Part shown: positions 47,501-59,371 of the stretch, one piece after another
Numbering within the stretch: the first letter of the stretch is position 1
Layout of the letters: the number at the start of each line of letters is the position of its first letter
NCBI GenBank assembly: GCA_036346405.1
Contig: CM070559.1
Location: 43,403,518 to 43,467,517 of the forward strand
Origin: Phyllostachys edulis
Taxonomy: Eukaryota > Streptophyta > Magnoliopsida > Poales > Poaceae
Length of the DNA: 64,000 bases
Reading direction: 5' to 3'
The notes under the pieces: model-generated
What the model was told of the DNA's origin: nothing
What the model saw: the letters and a program-made list of their open reading frames with translations, nothing else
Database searches by the model: none
Program-made: the position numbers and the translations under genes

Positions 47501-50500
47501 ATTTTTTGAATGAAGTCCTTCTAAAAGATATGTTGTAAGAGGTCGAGTAAACATCAAGCACTGCAGAACAGCATTTACATAGCAACTGCAAAAGAAGAAG
47601 AAAACATGTCAGACAGGGCGAACACAGAACAACAGATTCAAATATCTCAATTCCTGCCAAAACATCTCACTTATCATAAAGTGCTATGTAACGTTAAGTC
47701 ATCGACAAATTGGACAGCAGGAAAAAAAAATGCAGAGCATCACAATAATCTTGTCATACAACACTAGAAGTCCAACCATTGTGAAACAACGGTAGGGACA
47801 TGAGCAAAAAGACAATCGGAATCAGATTGTATGGAGAAATGGAAAATTGTACAGTATGCCCATTTAGATCTGCATGTTGTGCATAGTACAATGAGCACAA
47901 CTTGGCTGCATGAAGTAAAGTGGAGCCATCAACTTTGAACATCTCAGGGCACGCCAGACCAATCAAGCTGACACATTGCCTTTTCTTCATCTATGTTTGT
48001 GAGGAGGAAACCAGTCCATCTTGAGTAACAGGTTATTCGGTTATGTTGAGTGTCAACAAATCAATGACTAACCCTATGAGGGAACAAAGTAAGATCTAAT
48101 CGTATGCCAACCAGACTCCAATGGAAGTAGGAATAGGATGCAAACAAATTAGAATGTTAGAAATGCCCAAACAAAAAAGAATGGGATGCCCAAACAAAAA
48201 AGAGTGCGATAAACTTAACAGAAATAAATATATCCATTCCGGTTAACCTTCCAATGTGTTACTTTTCAGAAATAATTCAGTGTTTACCTATTGCCAAGGT
48301 TATGAAGACCAAAAGGGCGCAATTCAACCTTGTCATAGAGCTTGATGAAAAGTTCATACGGAAAAAGTGTCTGAAAAAATAAAAAAATATTAGCAAATAA
48401 AAGTGATAAAATAAACTAAGTAAATAGAGCTATTCAGTTTTATTTACCAATTCTGATGGATAATGCCTCACAACTTTTGGTGCCGTTTGCTGCCTGACAA
48501 TTTTCTTCAGAGATGTTGCAAGGCTATTTGCTGTTGAACCTGCTCTGTCTGATGGTTTTGCATTCCTTTCAGAAAGATCATCAGCCCTTTTTGATGGATT
48601 AGGTGTCACAGAACGGCCACCACGAATGGCAGAAACTCTATCAATAGTTAAGATGGATGTGACAAATTTTGAGCTTTCAATGTTGTCTGTACCAGCAGCT
48701 TTTGTTTTGGACTGTTCAACTTCCACACGAAGAGAAGTCCTAGAACTTTTGGGTTCCAGGACAACAGTTGCAGCAGCTTGAGAATTGTTCTTATCTGCAG
48801 ATTTTCTATTATGACTAGTCTGAGAGCAATCCTCACTAACATCAGCATCCTGAGCTTTATGAAGTTCCTTGGAATGAACTAATGGTTCTTCATTGATAAA
48901 ACTGCTACGGCCACTAATCTTCAATGCAGAAGCTTGAGATTTACACACCAGCACCTCATCTAAGTCCTTCGTGTAAGAACCATTTTCAACAAAATTTGTA
49001 GGTTTGATATTTGATTCTGTCTTTCTACTGTCAAAAGATGCTACTTGCGGAGTATTTTGAGGAAGTTTGACCTCACAGTTGGAATGGCCACCTTCAGGAA
49101 CCTCTGTGGTAGCAGATACCTCTTCTAAAGGCATATCTTTGCTTTTATCATTTAAACTCTTCACAATATGGTTTGCATCAGAAGCTTCAGACCTAACAGC
49201 AACTGGTATGTTGATTTCAACCACCGGTTCTACACTAGCTACTGCATTTTCTTCAGAAGTTCTTCCCTGTTCAACTTTTCCTTCCTTTGCAACATAAACT
49301 TCAGCTCCATTATCTGGCCTAGCATTAGAAATTGGTGGATGACATTCATCTTTATGACCTTGTCTCCAGTGGGCTATCTGGCATTTAAAGGAACTGCAAC
49401 AAGGAAGGTGTCATTGAAGTTGAACAAGTAACACAGTAAGAATCTTATGTATCATGCATAATGTTACAACATTGTTTAGGATTTTTGATATGTAACATGT
49501 ATTGAAGGGTGAAGCTAATAACTCAAGAACTGAAAAGGCATCACACCTCATCCAGCGAAACAAGTCCCCAATTATTAATATTATTTAACTTAGAATTTAC
49601 AGTTCTCGTTCTCCTATTTTGGTGATGGTTCTCATTTGATAGTTCCCTAATCCCTACTAATGATAATCAGTAACAGTTTAACACAGTGTACTAGAACTAG
49701 TGGTAATCGGATCAGGGTATACGTGTCAGCTGTTGTCTGTGTTAACATATTGTCTTACATTTCTAGTTTCGAATAAACTTTGCAGGATGCCTGTACTATA
49801 GCATCCACACTATAGGATTAAGCAACTTAAAGCTCACAAAAAAGACAAATATGTATAAGAAAGTTCAGAATTGAATGAAACTATACTCAACACTATTACC
49901 TCAAATAATGACAATACCATCAGAAAAAAGAAATGGAAATGCCTAAATTCAGCCAATAGCAATTGGATTTGGACCACCTAAGTTTTCAGGTTTACGAAAG
50001 TAACCTAAAATTGCACAGCAGTGTACATAAGTATGTACTGATGGAAACCATCCTTCTGTTCCCAACGGAAGTACCTTGGTAAATCAGCCAACATGAGAGC
50101 TAATATGGCCACAAATCAAGCCAGAAAAGCTGGGCTTTGCTTAGATGATGAGGGTCAATGCATGCCAGATTTTAGCTAATATTTGACAGCTGTACCGCTT
50201 CTCAAAAAACATTAAGTGCAAAGGTATTATTGTAGCACCACTGGTTAGCTGGTGCATTTACTCACCATCAAACAAGCATATCATACATGGAGGCGCTGAC
50301 AATTTTTTACAAGTAATCCATAATACTAGAGTACCCCCACAATTAATTCAGCACACAGGGGTACTTTTTACAAAAAAAAAGGTTTTCTGTCAATGCAAAT
50401 TACTTAGCCAGAAGGAATTAATTAGGAAATAGGTTTATGCAAATGCGAGTATGCACATAAAATATATATTGTGTAATTCTCGTCGCTGGTAACCACATTT

Positions 50501-51709
50501 CAGAGACACAATTTTCTTGCACATGGTTTAATAATACATCTACAGATGCTGCCCATAGATGTTGCCACCCATTAGAACATTTGTGCTTTGTGATAGGATA
50601 CATCTTGCAACAAATCAATGCTAGTAATGTCCATGACAACAGGTAACACATTGTCCCATGAAAATGATACCGTGCTCATCTAGAAAACATGTGAATCGCT
50701 ATGGGATGGTGTAAGATGGCTAATAGCCTAACGCAGGTTGTGGCCTATGTCGGTTGATAAAAAACAACAACAAACTAATATAGGTGTTTGGAACCGATAG
50801 GCAGACAACTTGAAGTCAGGGTCTCAGGGACCCAAAACAAATGTTAAATTTAGGAGGGAACGCAGCGGTAACGAAAATAACATAATTGAGCCATTAGGGG
50901 TCCTAGCTGGTTTCAGATGACTACAATAGCTGACCAATTCACAAGAAAAGTTCTATCAATCCGTGTCTCTATTAGCCATGCTGTACATCCACCAAAGATT
51001 CACCAAAATTGAATTTACAAACAGACACAGATAAAAAGACTAAATGGAGGGTTAGCGACAGTCCTAACTCACATGGCAAGCGGGCATGTTCGCAGCACCC
51101 AAAAATTGGGGGCAAACCCCAAATATTGCCGAACTACTAGCCAGTTACATGTTACCAACGCCCAAATTTGTACAAAATACAGCGCATCCCCACTCCCAAG
51201 TCACAATTGTACATAAATCGCAGATTATCCTCCCCCGCAATTTCCCAATCACCCACTGAAATTTAACGAATTGAAAAGGGATTAGGAACAAGATTTCAGC
51301 CCACTCACCAGTACTTGACGGCCTTGCACTGCTTGCACCTAAACGTCGTCGGTCTGAAGCACACCGCGCAGACCCCATTGGACCCCGCCGGCGGCTGCGG
51401 CGCCTCTGCCAGCTCCTCCTCCCGCGCCGGAACCGCCGCGGGGGGCGCCCACATCGGCGCCTCGTGCATCTCCGCCGCGTGCACCACGCCCGGGAACAGC
51501 TCCGAGTAGTACGCGAGCACCGACTCCCGCTCCGCCAGCTCGGACTCCTCCGCCGCGAGCCGCGCGAGGCGCCGCACCTCCTCCCTCCGCGCCGCGGCGC
51601 GCCGCCACCTCCGCCGCACCAGCAGCGCCAGCGCCGGCACAACAACAAACATCACCAGCGCCACCGCCGCGGCGGCCGCGGACGACGACCCCGCCGCCGC
51701 CGCCGCCAT
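41531..51709 (-). CDS. Ubiquitin-specific protease, UBP15/16-like (MYND-USP)
   Basis: Eleven exons, transcribed right to left: 51709-51309, 49393-48448, 48370-48288, 47585-47500, 47401-47239, 44586-44466, 44329-44172, 43198-43114, 42895-42683, 42419-42358, 42251-41531. All introns are GT-AG and the joined frame is open for 1012 residues. It removes ubiquitin from proteins as a cysteine protease. Domains: membrane segment about residues 15-32 followed by Arg-rich sequence; MYND zinc finger 114-151 (CAVC ... CKQC ... HWRQGHKDEC); Ser-rich linker to about 450; USP domain 465-772 with Cys box GLHNLGNSCYVNAVLQCL (Cys478), zinc-ribbon CxxC pairs (MCEF, CARCHV), and His box FSGHYVCYV (His733); Ser-rich tail. 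Order and domain set match Arabidopsis UBP15-19; exact orthology is not decided. Introns 5 and 7 hold transposons. The donor after exon 6 (GTTCTC) is weak but the homology requires it. Confidence 0.9.
43584..43977. mobile_element. MULE-type MITE in UBP intron 7
   Basis: 394 bp with long inverted arms: GAACTTTTTTTATTAAATAA on the left and its near-complement on the right, continuing through cctccggcgcactttatttt and into TGGTCACGCCACCACCCATG motifs. It is flanked by a perfect 9-bp duplication CCTAAGAGG (43575-43583 and 43978-43986), the Mutator hallmark. Termini and GTCACGCC/GGCGTGAC subterminal motifs relate it to the MULEs at 14371 and 60449. It lies in the sense intron between exons 7 and 8, away from splice sites. 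Confidence 0.95.
44980..45385. mobile_element. Putative MITE with AACCGG clusters, UBP intron 5
   Basis: The left side carries repeated aaaacccac/ggtaaccgg/aaaaccggt motifs and the right side the complements (accggttttt, cccggttcccaccgg), giving an overall inverted-repeat structure of about 400 bp. Limits and target duplication are not resolved. Confidence 0.45.
45438..46922. mobile_element. TIR transposon, 1485 bp, in UBP intron 5
   Basis: Ends CTCTGAAGCACGGACAC (45438) and, read inward from the right, CTATGATGCACGGACACG (46922), flanked by the perfect 8-bp duplication GCCCTTAT (45430-45437 and 46923-46930). Subterminal sequence repeats GTGTCGGACACG-type motifs. The 8-bp duplication suggests hAT, though some MULEs make similar ones. 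No transposase is present; a GC-rich stretch at 45590-45970 gives only low-complexity frames. Confidence 0.82.
49394..51308 (-). other. UBP intron 1
   Basis: A 1.9-kb intron that splits the MYND finger between KY and C134. It begins GTGAGT and ends TTGCAG. No gene or clear element is seen in it. Confidence 0.75.
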
Positions 51710-52329
51710 TGCCCCTCCCGCCACTCCCCTCAACCCACTCCCTCCCCTCCTCCTCCCCGCGCATAGATCTCCCTCCCGCCCGCCCCAACCGCCGGATCCG
51801 CGCGCCGATTCCGCCCTCGCCGGAGCAAATCCGCCAAAATTTAGCGCCCCGAGGTTCCCAATTTTCCCCCCTTTCCTCCGGTCCGGGTTTTGTTTGGTCT
51901 TTGTAAGTGACGGAGAGGTAGCAGGCAGGAAGGAAGAAGCCGGCGGGATCCGTTTCCTGGGTTGGCACTCGAGGAATAAGACAGCTTGTGGAGGGGGCGA
52001 GGCGAAAAAAGTGCGCGATGGGGCAGGCAGGACGAGACGGCGTCGGGGTAAGTAACGGAAGCGGAGGCGACGGTAGTAGTTCGAGGGGGAGGAGGAGGAC
52101 AAGAAAGGAATGGGATCCCACGAGGTACCGTGTGTGCGACCGGTACCCTCCGCGATCGCGCGCGTCTGGCCGTCCGATGGGTTGGGTTGCGGCCGTTGAT
52201 GGGATGCTGCCGTGGGGTAGCTGCCCTGTGCGGGAGAGGAATCGCGGGAAACTATTTTTAGCAGATTTCTTTCTGGGTTATTCCCCGCCAATGATGCTGG
52301 GGCTCCACACTGACGAGTAGATCCCACGC

Positions 52330-55300
52330 GAGTTCACGTCATGAGTGAAGAAGGTATATATTTATCTACGTTTGGAAGTATTCTGGCTTGATACGAATAC
52401 ATATCGAGTCATCAACTATTGCGTTTCAAAGGTAATTAATGATTTGCTACTCATTTACTTTGGTAAAGATCGGATTTTTCATGTTAATTATATTGCGTGA
52501 TCTTCATGAAGTTTTTTTTTGGAAGATATCTTCGGGCTATGATCTTTTGAGAGTTTTCCCTCCTGCTACTTGGATCGTTCTGGTCTGAAGGCAATGGTTA
52601 CCAAAATTTGGCTCCGATCTAATGGAGACCAACTCAATGTGCGACAAATTTTGATTCTGGCAACAAATCAAATACATGCATAATTTATTTTAAAAAAACA
52701 CGCCAAATTCAGTTAGCATTACCCAAGTTTGGTAGCCAAAATCCAGTTTAACCGACAAAATTTGGCAATGAACACCAAACATAACCTGAACACACCCTAC
52801 GTTTTGGCCGCCGAATGTTGTTAGTGTAAACCTAAACTTGCATTCTAGCTAGTTCATTTTGATTACGCTCGTAAGGCCAAATTTGGCACCGCCAAATAGT
52901 CCTAGTTGAACTAAAAAATAATCCTATTATCCACCCAGCTAAAATGCACATGAATCCGCTACAGTCACATATCAGGGCGATCTGATGGTGGAGAAAAATG
53001 CTTCAGTCAAAAGAGAGAGAAAAATCTGTGCTCGTGTTTTCCCACCTCGCGATCCTACATCCTCGATCTAAACATTTCTTCACCTGAGGGTCACAAGTCA
53101 GGTAGGTACCAATTTGTCCATGGCCGTACGAAAAAATAAGAGGAAACAACGTGCACGGGGCCACGGGGGGCACAGACGTGCGAGACAAGCGACACCTTCC
53201 TTTTCGTTCGCCGAGTCCGAAGTAGCCGTGCCCACGCCATGGCGCGGTTTTTCCCAGCACGGATTTCCTCGGCACACGCGAGCCACACGGGGCGCACCGC
53301 GCCCAGATACGGGGGCGACAAGTGGCGCCCACGTATTAGGTAGCTACCCCCACACGTCGCGCATCCCGGGCGCACGGGGCGCGTGGCGCGCCAACGACGT
53401 CACGGGAGAATAGGGATGGTCGGAGCCATGTGATGCCGCGGGCGGTGGGAGGAGGGCGACGCCGTGCGTCGGTCGAGCCGACGCGGCACCACGTCGGCGC
53501 CGGGTGTGGAAGGAAGCAGAAGCAGAAGCTGAAAGAAGCGCTTCCCCGACGCAGCCACGCGGCTCCCTCGCGCCGACTTCACCTACACCTGTTGACACCG
53601 TGGGGCCTTGTGCCTTGAACTCTCGATCGATAGTAACGGAAACAGGTTCAAATTCATATTTGTTTATAGCGGTGGCGCATCCTTATAAAAAAAAACTGAT
53701 CGAGTGAATTTGGAGAAGCTGCTGGAGCTGGCCGATGCCTAGATAAAGTCCTTTTGCGCCTTAGGATAATTTCTAGTGGTTGTTTTGCTGTTAGGGTTGG
53801 GGTGCTGCAATCTTGTTAGGAAGGGTTGTGCGGGCCTATCTGGTTATGGTCTTTTTTTTGTTATCATAATTCAGATCGCGAACTGGTGTTCCCAGTTTTG
53901 TATGTGTTAGTTCTGTTTGTTTAGACTTCTGTAAAACCGGTTATTCACTTTCTACTAAAACAGGGCTTTGCCTTCTTTAAAAAGCAATAGTAACAGAAAC
54001 AGTCGGTGAGAGCTCTGCACTGTTCTTCCGAACGGTGATGGAGCAGATAAGAATCGAGATGGTATTAATTACACGATACTCGATCCATTATATAGTCTGG
54101 ATTCTGATACTCCATATTGCAGAGCAATTGGTGGCAATCAAGTACTCGTCAACGTGTATAGCTAGTACCATGGAAGTTAACGATGCCGATGTAGACCGTA
54201 GGGTGTACTTCCAGTTCCATATATCTGCAGTATCGATATTTGCTTTGAGAAGATTTTTAGCTTCGTGTGCACGAACTCGACAGATGTTTGGATGGTGATT
54301 GGTGAAGACGAGGGAGCAGTAGACAAATCAATTCACCACTTCTCCTCACTCTCGCCGTCGAGATATTTTAAGCTCGGTTCGTTAATTGTCGACTGCCAAA
54401 TGGCCTCAAGTATCAGCTCTCTTCGCGCTAATTGGTCTTAAGTTTCAACGTTCGACTGTCTTCGTGCTTAATTAGTCATTTAGCTGGCAGAGTTCCACAA
54501 GACAAGAGAGCAGAAGAAAAGGTAGCTGGCAGAGTTCCACAAGACAAGCGAGATCGTGGGTATACAATTCCATGTTACCACAAACGTGTAAAAGTGATGC
54601 TACTTATAGGCTGATGCAGGAGCTGCTGATCAGTTGATGCGACGTCAAACAACCAAACGTTCCTTATGGTTAAAGCCCTTTTTGTTGCCCATGTGATGAT
54701 GCGTGCTGTTAGAAAGCAGACGCTGCTATACACACGATAATTCTCGTACGGTACCTCTCGTACGATACCATTACGATGCAACAAATTCCGCCGTATCACT
54801 TGGCTTGAGGGTTCATCCGGTGGGAAGAGTGCTTCGTCGTACTGATAACCGTCGTACGCAAAGCTGGTCCTGTGAGAAAAACACTACTAGCCCTCGGAAT
54901 TTAAACTGGTTGCGCTATATGGGCTTTCATTAAGTAAACCGATATCATGTCTATTCTTCGTTAGGGTCCGTCCGGATGAATAGGCTTAATTACATGTAAG
55001 ATGTGCCGATTCAACGTAGTTTAATTGTATCAACGTGAAAGTTTAATTACATGTAAGATGTGGCGATTCAACTTTATTCATCGTAAGAATCTGTTTTCTA
55101 GTGCGTGAAACCTTTCCTCGGTGGTAGGCTAGTGAACGTATGGACTCGTTCACAAATTTCGCAACGAATCCGGGTCTTTCCACGGCTGCGGTATGGTCAA
55201 TAGATTAGATGCAACCGACGGGACCAGGAGGCCAAGTAGGCCCCGTTTGTACCCGTAATTAGCGATCAGTCAACAGAGTTAGCATCAACTTTTATTTTCC

Positions 55301-55890
55301 GTACTAGAGGCTAAATGGACCGTGCCATCCGGGCTAACCCAAAGCACGAAATTGTTGGTTCAATCTAGACATAGCACAGTATATTATTGTAGTCAGTCTG
55401 GGCTGGCACGGGTCGACAAGGCATTCTGTGCTTGGGTTGCGACCCCGACCCAACTTAGCATGCACAGGACTATACCGTGCATAACCCAGCCTAGGCACGG
55501 CCCTACTGGCACCACCAGCGACGAAGGAGGAGGTGGCGGCGGCGGCTGGGCGCAGACATTGGCGTGCCGTACCTCGGTCGGTATGGCACCGTCTATCTGT
55601 CCACCCCTATTCCGTACCAGGCGGGTAACAAATGAATATTCGAAGTTACAATAGTAACCTCTTCGGGTGCTTGTAATAAGTGAATTTCACGGTAGAAAGT
55701 TCTTTATCTTTTGGAATTTAGAAAAATTCTCATGTTTTAAACAGAGTCTTCAATTTAAAAATTACACGGGGCAAATAGGACCTCTCTATTATTTGGCTTC
55801 TCCGGAGTCAGAAGACAAGGGGAAGCTATTGAAATTTGGTGAACGGTTTAGGTATCTCCATATATATTTGGAACACATTAATCGGCAATT
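52330..55890. other. Intergenic interval
   Basis: No recognisable gene. 52560-52900 contains repeated tttggtagccaaaa / aaatttggca phrases like a decayed MITE. 53110-53620 is GC-rich with featureless frames on both strands. 53740-53990 resembles degenerate retroelement tail sequence but is not classifiable. 54960-55080 repeats taattacatgtaagatgtg twice. Confidence 0.5.
54481..54548. repeat. 26-bp direct duplication, 42-bp period
   Basis: tagctggcagagttccacaa followed by gacaag occurs identically at 54481-54506 and 54523-54548. Confidence 0.93.
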
Positions 55891-55896
55891 TGGCAT

Positions 55897-55917
55897 TGTT
55901 AGAATTGGGCACATATT
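55897..55917 (+). mobile_element. Fragment of a copia 5' LTR end
   Basis: tgttagaattgggcacatat matches the start of the LTR at 59372 (tgttagaattgggctcatat). Sequence beyond about 55917 belongs to an inverted copia element instead. It is probably the remaining 5' tip of the plus-strand copia element. Confidence 0.55.
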
Positions 55918-56849
55918 ATTGGGTTTTAAACAAACTCTAGATTGATTTTGTGGTGTCTATTTGGTCTATCATCTATTTCTATTTCTTTTCCGTGGTGCTG
56001 CTCATAATTGCATTATGAGGCTAGAGGGTATGGACCTATTTATAAACTCGACTTCCAGGTGTTATAATTGACCTACATGTTTCCGGTACACCGTGAGACT
56101 TTCGAACTATGTCACCAACTACGATCAGATAAACCAGTTTAATGAGTCTAAAATATATTAGTCCCTAACACACATGTGTAAGTCATATGCCACGATCAGA
56201 TTGTTTACGAGATCAATTCCAATCTGATCATGTGGGTCAACAGCCTGTAGAGCTGATCCTGCAAAACAAACCCAACTATTCCGCCCTATGTTGTATCTTG
56301 TTTCCTGCTACACTAAGAAATAACACCTCCTGCCAAAGTAAATAGATAACCAGAAGTTGATTTTCGATCATCCGGATCCCCTTGCCAATCAGCATCAGTA
56401 TAACCCTACAGCTGAAGATTATGACCATTAAAACATAATGAATAATCTACAGTTCCTTTGATATAACGCAGTACATATTTGATTTGTTTCCAGTACTCTT
56501 CCCCAAGATTCTTTTGATATCTATTAAGAATTCCAATAGCATAGCTAAGATCAGGTCGTGTAAATAACATAGCATACATAAGACATCCCAAAACTGAAGA
56601 ATAAGGAATACCATTCATTCTAGCTTTTTCCTCATGAGTTTTTGGATATAATTCCTCACTGAGTTTAGTTCCCTTTACAATAGGTATATTAACAGGTTTA
56701 CTATTTTCCATAGAAAATCGTTTTAAAACACTTCGAATGTATGCCTTTTGAGACAACCCAATAATCATTTTATTCCGATCTCTATGTATTTCAACTCCTA
56801 ACACATAGGAAGCTTCTCCCATATCTTTCATATCAAATTTTCTACGAAC
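55918..56849 (-). mobile_element. Copia fragment, minus strand (pol plus partial LTR)
   Basis: Minus-strand frame 56867-56406 reads FDMKDMGEASYVLGVEIHRD, then LSQKAYIRSVLKRFSM, GCLMYAMLFTRPDLSYAIG, a stop, and GYTDADWQGDPDDRKSTSGY near 56400-56330: copia reverse transcriptase C-terminal part and RNase H start. It then passes abruptly (near 56280) into about 360 bp of LTR sequence related to the solo LTR at 10595-11205, with the first part of that LTR missing. The element is therefore internally deleted and truncated. Its right edge abuts a plus-strand copia element near 56850. Confidence 0.8.
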
Positions 56850-58820
56850 TTGGAGGGTGTATGGCAAAGGTCAACATACCATTGCAGAAAAAGAGAAAGC
56901 TTGGACCTAAAACCGTCGATTGTGTCTTACTAGGATATGCTCATAACAGCACGACCTATAGATTTTTAGTAGTAAAATCAGAAACTCCTGATATTATTAT
57001 TAACACAATAATGGAGTCCAGAGATGCTTCATTTTTTGAGGATATTTATCCTATGAGAACTACAGGCAGTACTTCTTGAACTGAGAATAATCATAATTTT
57101 GAACCTACCACCATCTCTGAACCAATGAGTGATATATCACTAGTTTGTGATATTTATGAGGAAGATAACAATTTAATCGAAGAGGCTCCTCGCAGGAGCA
57201 AGCGACAATGGGTTGAGAAAACCTTTGGCGAAGACTTTATTATATACCTCATGGATGGTGTGCCAAACATTCTTTCAAAGGTTTATGTATTACCTAATGC
57301 TGAGTATTGGAAAGAGATAGTCCATAGCGAGATGGATTCTATCATGGCTAACGGGACTTAGGAGATCATTGAACGTCCTACCGGGTGCAAACCTGTTGGA
57401 TGCAAGTGGATCTTTAAAAAGAAAATGAGGTTTGATAGTACTATTGATAAGTATAAGACAAGACTTGTGGCCAAGGGTTATACTAAAAAAGAAGGTGGTG
57501 ATTATTTTGATACTTACTCTCTTGTTGCCATATTGACCACTATTCGAGTGCTCATTGCATTAGTTACTTCCCATAGTCTTCATATCCATCAAATGGATGT
57601 AAAGATGGCTTTCCTTAATGGAGAGTTGGAGGAAGAAACATATATGGAGCAACCAGATTGTTTTGTGATTTCTGGATAGGAAAATAAGGTATGAAAATTA
57701 ATCAAATCCTTGTATGGCCTAAAGCAAGCACCTAAATAATCGCACAAGAAGTTTGATAAAAACTATAACATCTGCTGGTTTTGCTGTAAATGAGGTAAAT
57801 AAGTGTATGTATTATCGTTATGGTGGGGGTCAAGGAGTGATTTTGTGTTTGGCTGTTGATGATATACTTATCTTTGGGACAAACATTGTTGTTATTGACG
57901 AGGTCAAATCTTTCTTATCTAGATGCTTTGATATGAAAGACTTAGGAGAGGCGGATGTTATTCTGAATATTAAATTGATCAAATATGAGGATGTGATCAC
58001 ATTGAACCAATCCCATTATGCTGAGAAAATATTGAGTCGGTTCGGTTTTGAGAGCTGCAAGATTTCCCTAACTCCTTATGATGCTAGTGTTAAGCTTCGA
58101 AAGAATCAAGGATTAGGCAAAGATCAATTGAGATATTCACAAATTATTGGGTCTCTTATGTATCTATTGGGTGTCACAAGACCTGACATATCATTTGCTA
58201 TGAGCAAATTAAGTCGATTTACTTCTAACTCAGGAGATGATCACTGGGAGGCACTTAAGATAATGTTGCGCTACTTGAGAGGCACAACCTCTTATGAAAT
58301 TCACTATATTGGGTATCCATCTGTATTAGAAGGATATAGTGATTCAAATTGGATCTCTAATGCAGATGAGATAAAAGCTACAAGTGGTTATGTCTTTATC
58401 CTAACTGGTGTTGCAGTTTCATGGAGGTCGTGTAAACAAACAATATTGACGAGGTCAACCATGAAAGCAAAACTTGTAGCACTAGACACAGCTACTGTTG
58501 AGGTTGAATGGCTTAGAGAGCTTTTGTTGGACTTACCGCTAGTTGAGAAACTAATACCGACAATCCTAATATACTGTGATAACCAAACAATGTTGATTAA
58601 GGTTACAAGTACTAAGAATAACGTGAAGTCCTTCAGACATGTGAAGTATATGCTTAAATCTTTCAGAAAACTGAGGAATTCTGGAGTGATCACTGTGAAT
58701 TATATATGTACTGAGAAAAATTTGGCAGATCTTTTCACAAATGGGCTAGCACGGAAGGCGATTTCCGTTGTGTTTTTTATCATGGGAATGAGGCCCATTG
58801 GAGTTACAACTCAACAGTAA
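56850..58820 (+). pseudogene. Copia pol, integrase tail to RNase H
   Basis: The plus strand reads GCMAKVNIP and KLGPKTVDCVLLGYAHNS (integrase C-terminal/GKR-like region), an acidic linker, RRSKRQWVEKTFGEDF, then reverse transcriptase: GCKWIFKKK, RLVAKGYTKKEGGDYFDTY, QMDVKMAFLNGELEEE, SLYGLKQAPK, LAVDDILIFG (the usual YVDD centre has Ala in place of Tyr), MKDLGEADVIL, and RNase H with GYSDSNWIS and LIYCDNQT. Stops break it (57358, 57677, 57737, among others). gag, protease and most of integrase are missing. The last uninterrupted frame is 355 codons (57753-58820). It is a dead 5'-truncated retroelement gene. Confidence 0.88.
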
Positions 58821-59371
58821 CTCATACCTTCTTGATCGAAGATCCTGTGACTTAGGCAATGGGAAAAACAAGTTGATATTTGAACAAGAGAGTATATTTT
58901 AATAATACATGTACCCATGTCCTAATAGACAAAGTACTCTCAACTGTATGGAAGGATGACTTAATGCCTTAATGTATTCTAGTGTCCAATGAGGGAAAAA
59001 GGTATTAGCCTATAGGATACCTAAAATGAATACACCTACTTGAGCTTAACTATGAGGTCGCAATTCACGAGAATAGGGCATTCTCTAGAAAGCTCATGAG
59101 CGGATAAGGGAGCGTGACCAAATAATGCTCCTTGTAGGCGTGGTTCTTTGACAGTCTAGTATCAGTTGAGATTTTAAGTGAAATCTAATCACGAAAAGCT
59201 GTGAATCCAAGGCATAGTCCATTCACCAGCTGAGAGAAGATGAATCTTGTAATTCTAGGTGCAAGTTCAACCCGTACGGGACTTACACTTAACGACTGGT
59301 ATATTAACAACTATTCAACACAATAATCTTTATCATCCTTTTTGTTGCTTGCCTTGGAATTGGCGGAGGAT

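Noticed and set aside
51339..52121. 260-codon minus-strand frame overlapping UBP exon 1
   Set aside because: Gly/Ala/Arg low-complexity shadow; the true frame gives the membrane segment and MYND cysteines and splices correctly.
51710..52327. N-terminal extension of the UBP frame up to a Met at 52327
   Set aside because: The extension is Ser/Pro/Arg-rich leader-like sequence. ATG 51709 places the hydrophobic segment at the protein start as in the family.
53003..53332. 109-codon minus-strand frame in GC-rich intergenic DNA
   Set aside because: No motif, competing frames on both strands, no splice or promoter context.
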